Shown here one piece after another: positions 36,174 through 44,565 of a stretch of DNA of 64,000 bases. Made by a program: the position numbers and the translations under genes. This stretch comes from Fischerella sp. JS2 (GTDB lineage Bacteria; Cyanobacteriota; Cyanobacteriia; Cyanobacteriales; Nostocaceae). The stretch spans positions 2,170,001 to 2,234,000 of the forward strand of contig NZ_CP135918.1 in the NCBI RefSeq assembly GCF_032393985.1, in the 5' to 3' direction. Below the pieces are notes generated by a model. That model was not told where the DNA came from. It did no database searches and worked only from the letters and a program-made list of their open reading frames with translations. Numbering within the stretch: position 1 is the first letter of the stretch; each line of letters opens with the position of its first letter.

Positions 36174-37868
36174 TTAGTTAGAATTTGAATCTCTCGCTAA
36201 TTGTCTTTTAGTTGTGCCTTTTTTCGTACTTCTACCTTCTTCCATAAAAGAATATTGTAAAAATAAGCTTAAGATATTATCAAATAAATTAACTAACCAA
36301 TATTTAATGCTAAAATTCACTTTTTTTTGCTTGCTTACAATCTTTTGCAAAATATCAGGTTTAATTTTTTCGTATTCTGTTTTCAAGATTGTTTTACTTT
36401 CATTAAGAGAAGATATTGTATTTAGTTTTTGACTAGAATTCAACCAATATAATAGTTGCTGACGCTGAGATACACTCAGAGTTAAGGTGATGACATTAAC
36501 ACAAGCTGTCGGCTCTTCCAATGCGAAAAAGAGTAAATGGTAGTAGCCAGTATTTGCTAAACTTTGTACTAGTTTTTGTCCTTTAGTATCTTTTAAATCT
36601 AAAAAGCAAGATAACCAGCGTGTCAGTTGAACTTGAGCATCTGATAAAACCGTTATCCACAAAACAATAGGATATATATTTTTTTGAAAAATAAATTCTG
36701 TATAATTATTTTTATCCATAAATTTATTTATTTCTTTTTTAGATAACATCGCCCAAAAAGTAGGTACGCTTCCTTGTTGTGTAGGCAATAAATGTGAAAA
36801 ACAAATTGGAGCTATTGGTTGGTTTTTCGGCCAAGTTTTCTGTAAACAAAATTTTTCTGATAATGAGGTAATAGGTATTAAATGTACTAGTTCTTGACTT
36901 TGAACATTTTTATTGTTCTCAATGATCAGATTATTATATTTACGCTCTAACTGTTCTAATACTACTAATATCTGACTAATATTTTGAGGGCGATCGCTTA
37001 CTTCTTTAGCTAAGCAACTCATCACTAATTTTTTTAGCTCTTTGGGTATAGATATCTGAGGTGCTATATCTTCAAATATAGGGGGCATTTCAAAGCGATG
37101 AGCTTGATACCACTCACCAAAAGAATTGCTTTTAATTTGGAATGGATGTTTGCCTGTTAGCATTTCAAACATCAACACTCCTAAACTGTAAATATCTGAA
37201 CGCACATCTAAGAGTTTACGTCCTTCCATATGTTCTGGAGAACAATAAGGTAAACTGCCAATAAAAGACTCAGCTAGTGTAATTCCAGCACGCTCAGTTA
37301 AAAATTTGGCAATACCAAAATCTAAAATTTTGACAATTTTATCCTTACTATCATCTTCGATAAGAAAGATATTTTCTGGTTTAATATCTCGGTGAATAAC
37401 TGGGAAAATTTCTCCTTTAATACTAACACCCTGATGAGCGCACTGTAAACCCAAACAAATTTGATGACAAATTTCTAAGAAATTTGGTATTTTAAAAGTC
37501 TCATTCTTCAGAATTTGTTTAAGATTTTTTCCTTGTAGATACTCCATGACATAATAAGGAATTTTGTCCTCAGTGACACCATAACTCAATACTCGAACGA
37601 TATGTGTACTTTTGCGTCCTAATTGAGCGCCAATAAAAATTTCTCTAGCAAAGCGTTGAGAAAGTTGTTGATTAGCTAAATTCATTGACAAAATCTTAAC
37701 TGCAACTGCCATACCTCCTTTTGCAACATCTTCTGCTAGGTAGACTCTACCCATTCCACCTTTGCCAATTAAATCTCTAATCAGATAACGATTATTGAGA
37801 AATTTACCAATATAAGCATCTAATTCTGTTTTTTGTGTAACTTGATGATGAATTTTTTGTTGCAACAT
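36174..37868 (-). CDS. Serine/threonine protein kinase with a C-terminal extension of unknown fold
   Basis: 564 residues. The Hanks-type kinase domain spans about 28-315: glycine loop GKGGMGRVYLAED at 35-47, Lys in VAVKIL (K58), catalytic HRDIKPEN with D161, metal motif DFG with D183, and GSLPYCSPEHM in the activation segment. All catalytic residues are present. The 250-residue C-terminus has no transmembrane helix or known sensor that I recognise; it contains FWAMLSKKEINKFMDKNNY and TLTLSVSQRQQLLYWLNSS. It is soluble, and target and signal are unknown. A run of lower G+C sets its 3' half apart from its neighbours. Confidence 0.9.
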   Translation of the reverse strand: MLQQKIHHQVTQKTELDAYIGKFLNNRYLIRDLIGKGGMGRVYLAEDVAKGGMAVAVKILSMNLANQQLSQRFAREIFIGAQLGRKSTHIVRVLSYGVTEDKIPYYVMEYLQGKNLKQILKNETFKIPNFLEICHQICLGLQCAHQGVSIKGEIFPVIHRDIKPENIFLIEDDSKDKIVKILDFGIAKFLTERAGITLAESFIGSLPYCSPEHMEGRKLLDVRSDIYSLGVLMFEMLTGKHPFQIKSNSFGEWYQAHRFEMPPIFEDIAPQISIPKELKKLVMSCLAKEVSDRPQNISQILVVLEQLERKYNNLIIENNKNVQSQELVHLIPITSLSEKFCLQKTWPKNQPIAPICFSHLLPTQQGSVPTFWAMLSKKEINKFMDKNNYTEFIFQKNIYPIVLWITVLSDAQVQLTRWLSCFLDLKDTKGQKLVQSLANTGYYHLLFFALEEPTACVNVITLTLSVSQRQQLLYWLNSSQKLNTISSLNESKTILKTEYEKIKPDILQKIVSKQKKVNFSIKYWLVNLFDNILSLFLQYSFMEEGRSTKKGTTKRQLARDSNSN

Positions 37869-38658
37869 AAAATAAATTATTTTCTAGTATTATTAATATT
37901 GGAAAAACCAATTTAATATATAATTTTATGGTCAAAAAGAATCAACATTTTTAAACCTTATTTATTTACTATTAAAATCAATGCAAGTGATTATAAAAGT
38001 TTGACAAATTCATCCCAGTAAAAATATGTAAACGCCTGTTAAACTGGTTTAACATATTTATGAATTGACAAGTATGAGAAATTACACTGAAACTGAAGGA
38101 TTAGTTAAGAATATTCGGAATTAAATAAGTAGTTACACTGATTTTTTAGTGGTTAGTAGTTGCTTGTCTATGTGTTTCCCTTTTCAAACTCTACGCCGAT
38201 TGCTACAACAGGAAGAGCGAAAATTTTGAGTTCTCACGGGAATTTAGCTAGAGTTTTATCATCTCTTCTACCAACTTTGGGTAGACTGCGGAATGCAGAA
38301 GGCAAGAAATAAGTAGTTTTAGGGGTTGGTGAGTCTCCTATACGTAACCTGTGTCACCTAACGTGTGGCTGCTAGTGCAATTCCATAGCAGAGTTCACAA
38401 TAAAGTTTGGAAAGTTTCTTTTACACATAGCTGCCATCTGTCTTCTGGCTTTCAAGACAGATAACAGCTAACTTCCTCAGAGACTGAAAATTTAAATTTT
38501 GCTGAGAAATTTATAAGAAGTTTTTAAACAAAATATCAGTTTTATAGCTATTAACTCTTATATAGCCATAATTTTTAGACTAATTATTCAAGTCATAATT
38601 ATTTTAAAGTTCAAACTGAAAGCAGTATATCTAATTAATGCATTGAGGTATTTGACTT
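37869..38658. other. Long spacer with a hairpin, upstream of the DM13 gene
   Basis: 790 bases without a gene, between divergently transcribed genes. The notable part is a stem at 38429-38469: AGCTG..CATCTGTCTT against AAGACAGAT..CAGCT with a 9-base loop. No T-run follows, so it is not an ordinary terminator and could be a leader structure. Confidence 0.5.
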
Positions 38659-39186
38659 ATGAAATTAAAACATTTATTAATATTGAGTTTGTCTTCTGTT
38701 GCTATAGTTAGCTGTGTTCGAGAAATAAAAAACAATCAGTCTAATAAAAGTCTTATGGCTGTAAATACATCTGTTCCTATGTCTTCAACTCAGGCGGAGT
38801 CCCTAGTTCAATTAGCACAATCTCAACAGTCAACTGTTACCAAGTCAGGTACCTTTATTTCTGGAGAACATACTACTCAAGGAACAGTCCGTATTACAAA
38901 CAAAGACGGTAAATTGTTTCTAGAACTTGATCAGTCGTTTAAGACATCTGAATCAGGGCCAGATTTAGTAGTAATTTTACATCGTTTAGATAACGTACTT
39001 AATTCAACTAAATCACCATCCTATCCTTTAAAAGAAGGAGACTACATTATCATTGCTCCCTTACAAAAATATAGTGGCACTCAAATATATTCCATTCCTA
39101 GCAATATCAATTTAGTAGACTATAAATCTGTCGCTATCTGGTGCCGCAAGTTTAATGCTACTTTTGGTACTGCCAATTTAAATTAG
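38659..39186 (+). CDS. DM13 domain lipoprotein
   Basis: 175 residues. The N-terminus MKLKHLLILSLSSVAIVSC ends in a lipobox with cysteine at 19, so it is probably anchored in a membrane. Residues from about 61 (SGTFISGEHTTQGTVRITN) to the end form the DM13 domain, with GPDLVVILHR, YIIIAPLQKYSGTQIYSIP and SVAIWCRKFNATFGTA. DM13 is proposed to be a redox or electron-transfer domain; the invariant Cys of IWCRKF is present. A histidine kinase gene follows on the same strand, so this may be an extracytoplasmic partner. Confidence 0.88.
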   Translation: MKLKHLLILSLSSVAIVSCVREIKNNQSNKSLMAVNTSVPMSSTQAESLVQLAQSQQSTVTKSGTFISGEHTTQGTVRITNKDGKLFLELDQSFKTSESGPDLVVILHRLDNVLNSTKSPSYPLKEGDYIIIAPLQKYSGTQIYSIPSNINLVDYKSVAIWCRKFNATFGTANLN

Positions 39187-39538
39187 TCAAGATTAACTAA
39201 CAACTTAGTGAAGTACCTCACACTTCCTAAAACTACGTGTGAGGCTTCCTAATCTCACTTAGAGAATGCGAATAATATGTAGTATCAATGTAATTGTTTA
39301 GGAATAAATTGATACGAATCTAGGTTTTTTTAACTTGCAGATAGCATTTGTTTAAGAGTTTTATTAATTTCATGAATCTAAAAAATACTGTATTTAGGCA
39401 TTTTCATTCATTAATAAAAAGTGATAACAATTCAAATCAACTATAACTAAAAAATGTAGCAGTTAACAGTAAAGTTATATTTAATAGTCTTAGTTGATTA
39501 TTAAAGTCTTACTTGACACTTAAAATCTAATCAAAACA
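39187..39538. other. Spacer between DM13 gene and histidine kinase
   Basis: Contains an 8-bp inverted repeat, CCTCACAC at 39216-39223 and GTGTGAGG at 39237-39244, 30 bases after the DM13 stop; it could be a weak terminator, without a T-run. The rest is AT-rich with no gene. Confidence 0.5.
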
Positions 39539-40957
39539 GTGAAGCAAATCAAAAAAATTTGGACAATTATAGACCCATTTTCATTACATTTACGCCTAAC
39601 GATTGGCATTACTACATTTTCAGCTTTGGTATTAGGTAGCCTCGCTACATGGACTAGTTGGAAAATGCAGCAAATTTTAATTGATAGTCATAAAAATAAT
39701 ATAGAACAAATAGCTAAGCGTTTCCCACAAGATGTGCAAATTTATAGTGAAATGATGCAACCTGAAATCGGTTTGCAAAAGGCTATTAATAATCTGGCGG
39801 ATACTAATACATTCTTATGGTTAAAAAGCCCTGATAATAAAATACTGGTAAAATCTACCACATTAGATTTATTGCCTAATTTTATGGTAGATGAGTTGAT
39901 GTCTTTAACTAATATGTCAATTCAATCACAAGTTTACAAAGTTAATCAAAGTTACTTTGTTTTATGTGGTGGGTCTGTAGAAGTGCAGGGTAAGTTACTA
40001 GGTGAGTTATTTGTAGTTAAGGATATTACTCGCGAACAAACAATGTTTGTGGTAATGGTACAAAGTTTAAGTATTACTAGTATTTTGGCAATTATTGTAC
40101 TAATAATTGCGATCGCACTTTATATTAAGCATTCCCTGCAACCTCTGCGTCAGCTAAGTCAAATGACTGCTGTCATTTCCGCAGAAGATTTAGGCAAAGC
40201 ACAGTTATATCTTGATAATGCACCAAGCGAAGTCAAAGAATTAGCTCAAACTTTAACTATGCTATTATCACGCCTTTCCCAATCATGGGAGCAAGAGCGA
40301 GAATTTGTAAGTAATGTTTCTCATGAGTTACGTACACCTTTAACGATTGTACATGGTTATTTGCAAAGCGTCTTGCGAAGACAAAATAACTTAACTCCAA
40401 CTCAACAAGAAGCTTTAGAAACTGCTGCATCGGAAGCTGAACGTACCATTCGTCTGCTACAGGATTTACTTGATTTAGCACGAGCAGATAGTGGGTATTT
40501 GCAGTTTCAGATGAAATCTTATGTTCTGAATGACTTAGTTGAAGAAGCCGTGATGATGGCAGACAAATATAGCGATCGCGTAATTACAATCGACTCAATC
40601 AAATATCCAATTGAAGTAAAAGCAGATTACAGTCGTCTCAAACAAGTATTACTGAATTTAATTGATAATGCTGTGAAGTATTCTGAAGCTGGTACACCTA
40701 TAACTTTGAAGTTGAATCAAATTCAGGACAAAGCTATTATTCAAGTTTACGACAAGGGTTATGGCATTCCTTTACAACACCAAGCCCGTATTTTTGAGAG
40801 ATTTTATCGTGTAGATGAATCTCGGTCTCATGCAAGTGGGGGTTGTGGTTTGGGTTTATCGATTGTCAAAACACTTGTAGAGGGTATGGGGGGTAGTGTG
40901 AGCGTACAATCAAAATTAGGAGAAGGAAGTACTTTTACAATCACTTTACCTATATAG
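39539..40957 (+). CDS. Membrane sensor histidine kinase
   Basis: 472 residues, GTG start. Two membrane helices at about 18-38 and 172-195 enclose a 130-residue extracytoplasmic sensor without a recognisable fold. A HAMP linker follows, then HisKA with FVSNVSHELRTPLTI (His near 262). The ATPase domain has NLIDNAVKYSEAGTP, DKGYGIP, FERFYRVDESRS and GGCGLGLSIV. It precedes an OmpR-type regulator by 261 bases on the same strand, an order opposite to the more usual regulator-first one. Signal unknown; the adjacent DM13 lipoprotein may take part. Confidence 0.93.
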   Translation: MKQIKKIWTIIDPFSLHLRLTIGITTFSALVLGSLATWTSWKMQQILIDSHKNNIEQIAKRFPQDVQIYSEMMQPEIGLQKAINNLADTNTFLWLKSPDNKILVKSTTLDLLPNFMVDELMSLTNMSIQSQVYKVNQSYFVLCGGSVEVQGKLLGELFVVKDITREQTMFVVMVQSLSITSILAIIVLIIAIALYIKHSLQPLRQLSQMTAVISAEDLGKAQLYLDNAPSEVKELAQTLTMLLSRLSQSWEQEREFVSNVSHELRTPLTIVHGYLQSVLRRQNNLTPTQQEALETAASEAERTIRLLQDLLDLARADSGYLQFQMKSYVLNDLVEEAVMMADKYSDRVITIDSIKYPIEVKADYSRLKQVLLNLIDNAVKYSEAGTPITLKLNQIQDKAIIQVYDKGYGIPLQHQARIFERFYRVDESRSHASGGCGLGLSIVKTLVEGMGGSVSVQSKLGEGSTFTITLPI

Positions 40958-41109
40958 TTAGTCGCAGCAGACAGGGATACAAAGTAATTGGTAATTGGTA
41001 ATTAAGATACTGATGAATTTACAATGTCCAATGCCCAAGCTTTATATCATAAGTAATTAGTCGGACATGATATAAGTGGTTGGACAAAATTACATTTATT
41101 TGTGGAGAT

Positions 41110-41218
41110 CAAGCAACAAAATCCAAAATCTAAAATCAGATGACCAATAATTCTGGACAGAGTACAAGCCTCCAGAGATAGCTGTGGGGTTAATCCAAAA
41201 TCTAAAATCTAAAATCAG
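41110..41218. repeat. Tandem heptamers CCAAAAT/CTAAAAT in front of the response regulator
   Basis: Two clusters: 41118-41141 and 41192-41218, each ending AAAATCAGATGAC. The second runs directly into the ATG, so the regulator's ribosome site lies inside the repeat. Further heptamers of this type are at 29297-29322. Confidence 0.75.
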
Positions 41219-41893
41219 ATGACAGCACATATCCTTTTGGTTGAAGATGAAGTCAAACTAGCGCGATTTATTGAATTAGAACTGAGTAGCGAAGGCTACA
41301 AAGTGAGTATAGCCCATGATGGCATCACTGGGCTAACTTTAGCACGAGAGTCATCGCCTGATTTAGCAGTTCTAGATTGGATGTTACCAGGACTGTCTGG
41401 TTTAGAAATTTGTCGCCGTCTGCGAGCAACAGGCATTACAATACCAGTAATTTTGTTGACAGCAAAAGATGAAGTCAGCGATCGCGTAGCAGGATTAGAT
41501 GCAGGAGCCGATGATTATGTAGTTAAGCCTTTCAGTATTGAAGAACTGCTAGCCAGAATCCGCGCCCATCTCCGCCGCAGCCAAGAAACAGATGAAGACT
41601 TGTTGCAGTTTGCAGACTTAAGTTTAAATCGGCGCACTCGTGAAGTACTTCGAGGTAAACGAGCAATTGAATTAACAGCAAAAGAATTTGACTTACTAGA
41701 ATATCTCCTTTCATATCCCCGTCAAGTTTTTACTAGAGATCAAATTTTAGAAAAAGTTTGGGGTTACGACTTTATGGGTGATTCTAATATTATTGAGGTT
41801 TATATTCGTTATCTACGGCTCAAGTTGGAGGAAAATAACGAGAAGCGTTTAATTCATACAGTGCGCGGTGTGGGTTATGCATTGCGGGAGTAA
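41219..41893 (+). CDS. OmpR/PhoB-family response regulator
   Basis: 224 residues. The receiver domain has acidic pair ED at 9-10, phosphoacceptor D53 in LAVLDWMLPG, and Lys in DDYVVKPFS near 102. The winged-helix output domain spans about 128-222, with LTAKEFDLLEYLL and VYIRYLRLKLE and ending RLIHTVRGVGYALRE. It pairs with the upstream kinase. It converges on the Mrp operon with a 62-base gap. Its targets cannot be told, though Mrp, DM13 or both would be natural ones. Confidence 0.95.
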   Translation: MTAHILLVEDEVKLARFIELELSSEGYKVSIAHDGITGLTLARESSPDLAVLDWMLPGLSGLEICRRLRATGITIPVILLTAKDEVSDRVAGLDAGADDYVVKPFSIEELLARIRAHLRRSQETDEDLLQFADLSLNRRTREVLRGKRAIELTAKEFDLLEYLLSYPRQVFTRDQILEKVWGYDFMGDSNIIEVYIRYLRLKLEENNEKRLIHTVRGVGYALRE

Positions 41894-41955
41894 AATCGTA
41901 CATTGCTGAAGAGCGATCGCAGTTGAGTTCATCATGTACCCACGGATGGCAAATT

Positions 41956-42618
41956 TCACAACAATCCTCGATAACGAATAAAAACCAAAATAACCGCCCA
42001 TGATCCCAAGGCGACTTTTACTGCCACCAGAATATTAAGTATGGGGATAGCCCCGCCACTAACAAGGGCGCCCAATTCTCCGTGCGGTAATTCTAATCCA
42101 GCCAAAGTTATCACCGCTAGTACAATGAAAATTAGAATCGAAACCTTCTCCCATGTAGCAGCGTGCCAGCGCTTGTAGATCGCCTGCATCCACTGCGATG
42201 ATGAAGTAATCGCCACTAACCCGATCGCTGTTCCCCCCGCTACCCCGGCCGCAAAACCACCACCAGGACTCAAATGTCCCCGAATTGCCAGTTCGATACC
42301 CACCAACGCGGCAATTGTCGCTCCCAGGCGTGCCAGTACAATTGATGGTTGATCTGTGAACTGATAAATCGTACAGGACGGTCTTTCATTCGCCAACAGA
42401 AAACTGGCACCCAAGATCGCAATTGTAAATACCACTACTTCAAAAATAGTGTCGTACAGACGATTCCTAAAAATGATACCTGAAACTGCATTTGGTACTC
42501 CACTATCTCTTACAACCGACTCAACAATAGAGATCGACAAGTCCGGTGCTGGGTTGGGAATGACGAGCATTTTTACGTACAGTGCTATCCCCGCGACAAT
42601 ATATACCCATTTCATCAA
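41956..42618 (-). CDS. mrpB: Cation/proton antiporter subunit MrpB
   Basis: 220 residues with about six membrane helices. The MnhB signature IRGHLSPGGGFAAGVAGG is in the centre. It has an N-terminal extension of about 75 residues ahead of the MnhB domain, including FRNRLYDTIFEVVVFTIAILGASFLL, which resembles the last part of long MrpA proteins; so MrpA-like and MrpB-like pieces are joined here. It is the last gene of the operon and its ATG overlaps the mrpA-like stop by 4 bases. The operon would form one membrane complex exchanging Na+ for H+. Confidence 0.88.
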   Translation of the reverse strand: MMKWVYIVAGIALYVKMLVIPNPAPDLSISIVESVVRDSGVPNAVSGIIFRNRLYDTIFEVVVFTIAILGASFLLANERPSCTIYQFTDQPSIVLARLGATIAALVGIELAIRGHLSPGGGFAAGVAGGTAIGLVAITSSSQWMQAIYKRWHAATWEKVSILIFIVLAVITLAGLELPHGELGALVSGGAIPILNILVAVKVALGSWAVILVFIRYRGLL

Positions 42619-43199
42619 TGCTTCTCCTCTAACTCTGGTGTAATTACATAGGTTAGGGTTGTCCCTGGTAATGAAATTTCGTTTTGTATGATGTCATAGA
42701 TGCGTTGAACCCTGGTTGCGGTGTGATATGATCTCTGTTCATCCCCAGGTACTGCACCTTTTTGATCGCTGTATTCTGCTTGACTACAAGTCGCATGGAC
42801 TTCTTTTTCCAGCAGCGCTCGGTGCAAAGCCTGCGTATTTGTGTAGGTTACTAATTCAAGGCGCATATGGCGTTTGCCAAAAATTTTTCGTAACTCATCC
42901 ATCAGTTGCCCAAAATGGTGATCTTCATCTGCCTCTGCTGACTCGTCTCTAATCACGCCTAGACGCATTACCAATGAGGAACGCACCGTTATCGCGTAGA
43001 GAGTAATCGCGAGCATAGTACCCACCAATGCTTCAGTCAAAGCAACATCCGGCGCTCCCAAAACTGCATATACCAATGCCGCCACTGCTCCCAGGATGCC
43101 ACGGATGACTAAGGCATGGTATGGATTGACCTGAAGTACCAGCATAGATGCAGCCAAAGGCAGCAGGGCGATAATGATGTAGATATAACTATCAGTCAT
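42615..43199 (-). CDS. mrpA: Short MrpA-like subunit (DUF4040/MbhD domain)
   Basis: About 194 residues from the ATG at 43199 (MTDSYIYIIIALLPL), which overlaps the mrpG end by 8 bases; a longer frame from 43298 has a non-family N-terminus. Three membrane helices with LGAPDVALTEALVGTMLAITLYAITVR match the DUF4040 part of MrpA. The large NuoL-like portion of Bacillus MrpA is absent, as in other cyanobacteria. The C-terminal 110 residues are hydrophilic (DESAEADEDHHFGQLMDEL) and of unknown role. Confidence 0.82.
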   Translation of the reverse strand: MTDSYIYIIIALLPLAASMLVLQVNPYHALVIRGILGAVAALVYAVLGAPDVALTEALVGTMLAITLYAITVRSSLVMRLGVIRDESAEADEDHHFGQLMDELRKIFGKRHMRLELVTYTNTQALHRALLEKEVHATCSQAEYSDQKGAVPGDEQRSYHTATRVQRIYDIIQNEISLPGTTLTYVITPELEEKH

Positions 43200-43470
43200 T
43201 GCGACCTCCGCTACTAGAACAGTATGCCAACACATACCCCAGCATCGTATTCCAGATTGCCAAAGAGATAATGGCGAGAATAAGTAACGGCCATTCACTG
43301 GGTATCTTCAGAAGCAACCCAAAGATAATGCTCATTGATCCCAGGGTATCCGCCACTGAAAGACTATGCAGCTTGAATAATACTGATCGCTTGCCGAGCA
43401 GGTGAGAGGTTCCCCAAAACCAGAAGACGATTCCGACCCCGATGCAGATATAGCTAAACAGGTTGATCAT
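43192..43470 (-). CDS. mrpG: Cation/proton antiporter subunit MrpG
   Basis: 92 residues with three helices, matching the MnhG/PhaG family: IGVGIVFWFWGTSHLLG, SVADTLGSMSIIFGLLLKIP and SLAIWNTMLGYVLAYCSSSG. The family usually shows a phase-defining HSLSVADTLG region, present here at about 36-45. It ends overlapping the mrpA-like gene and lies 71 bases after mrpF, within one operon. Confidence 0.9.
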   Translation of the reverse strand: MINLFSYICIGVGIVFWFWGTSHLLGKRSVLFKLHSLSVADTLGSMSIIFGLLLKIPSEWPLLILAIISLAIWNTMLGYVLAYCSSSGGRND

Positions 43471-43541
43471 AAGTAGCTGGATAAAATTTAACAGGGAACA
43501 AGAAAATCATGTGTGTAATTAATTCTGCTTAAGTACTTATC

Positions 43542-43811
43542 TCACTCATTTGGTACATCATTCATTCTTTTAATTACATGTGCTAGCAGCATTAATGCGG
43601 CATTCCCCACACTCAAGATAATTACCCCGACAACACCGATCATCCAATCATCGCGCAAGACAGATACTACCAAAATCATGACTGAGGTCTTAGTCGCGAT
43701 ACTGGAAAATGCCAACATCTTCTGCCAGACATTATCATCCTTCCATGCCTCATAGAAGGGGATGAGCAAAGCCAGAATCATTGCAATCAGTACCAAGTTC
43801 AGATTATTCAT
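43542..43811 (-). CDS. mrpF: Cation/proton antiporter subunit MrpF
   Basis: 89 residues with three helices, matching MnhF/PhaF: LNLVLIAMILALLIPFYEAW, then KMLAFSSIATKTSVMILVVSVL and DDWMIGVVGVIILSVGNAALMLLAH. Its ATG overlaps the mrpE stop by 4 bases, a sign of coupled translation and fixed stoichiometry. It is part of the membrane antiporter complex. Confidence 0.9.
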   Translation of the reverse strand: MNNLNLVLIAMILALLIPFYEAWKDDNVWQKMLAFSSIATKTSVMILVVSVLRDDWMIGVVGVIILSVGNAALMLLAHVIKRMNDVPNE

Positions 43812-44200
43812 GCTTTTTTCTTCCTCCGTCGAACTCGGTGTACTTCATACCAGCCATCTTCGTGGTATTTCAAGACAACAGTCTTTGGCGTAAAAGTGAT
43901 CAGAAATATATCCAAAAATATGAGCCCGGGCGTCCGTCCTAGTTTTACTCGTTCTAGAGTGACATCTTCTTGGGTATGGGGACGAAGGATGATTTCAAAA
44001 GCCTCTATGTAGGCCTGTGGAATTGCCACGATCACCTCACCCAATGCCCGTAGCCAATCCTTCAATCTTCCTGGGGCTTTGGGACCCCCCGGCAATAGGA
44101 GTGCGATACTGACGCCAATAATGATATTTGCCACACTCAGATTAGCGGTGAGCAGAAACCAGATGATCAATCGCAATATCAGATTCAAATACCCAATCAT
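43808..44200 (-). CDS. mrpE: Cation/proton antiporter subunit MrpE
   Basis: 130 residues. The N-terminal helices LNLILRLIIWFLLTANLSVANIIIGVSIALL and the segment RTPGLIFLDIFLITFTPKTVVLKYHEDGWYEVHRV match MnhE, though the protein is shorter than the typical 160. Upstream of its ATG is a 361-base gap where the operon is broken by element-like sequence, so its supply of transcript may have changed. Downstream it overlaps mrpF by 4 bases. Confidence 0.88.
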   Translation of the reverse strand: MIGYLNLILRLIIWFLLTANLSVANIIIGVSIALLLPGGPKAPGRLKDWLRALGEVIVAIPQAYIEAFEIILRPHTQEDVTLERVKLGRTPGLIFLDIFLITFTPKTVVLKYHEDGWYEVHRVRRRKKKA

Positions 44201-44561
44201 AAAATCTCACGGGTGGTGTTGAAACCTATATCCTTCAGGTATTGGAGAAAACACGACTCGGCACAGTTGCGTGCCGTCAATGATATAACAGAAGTAGCCA
44301 CAATGACCTTAATTAAGTGGGTGAAATTCCCCGTAGCGGGACGTTCTAGTTAAAAGGTTTTTAACTGAAACGGTTGAATCAGTGCAATGCACTCTAGTTC
44401 CAGCCCCTACAAGTAAAAACAATTGAGTGAGTGAAGCAACAAGCATACAAAAGTAGACCCAATGGTAAGTTTATGCACTGCCGGAGGGAGTAGGGGCAAT
44501 TGATGCCGCCCTAGAGGTTAGCCTGTTAAAGAATCCCATCGGCTTTAGCCCTGTGGGAGTG
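44201..44561. other. Interrupted mrpD-mrpE junction
   Basis: No intact gene. Other cyanobacterial mrp operons that I know have a second mrpD here. The right-hand 35 bases are an IS200/IS605-like end (listed separately). The rest holds no frame I could assign to a transposase. Confidence 0.6.
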
Positions 44562-44565
44562 TCAA
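44525..44565 (+). mobile_element. Right end of an IS200/IS605-type element (remnant)
   Basis: Nested hairpin at 44534-44558: TCCCA tc GGCT tt AGCC ctg TGGGA, followed by GTGTCAA. This is the shape and 3' sequence usual for the right end, and the overlapping guide-RNA scaffold, of cyanobacterial tnpB elements. The terminal TCA is also the complement of the mrpD stop. No intact tnpA or tnpB is present. Confidence 0.6.
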
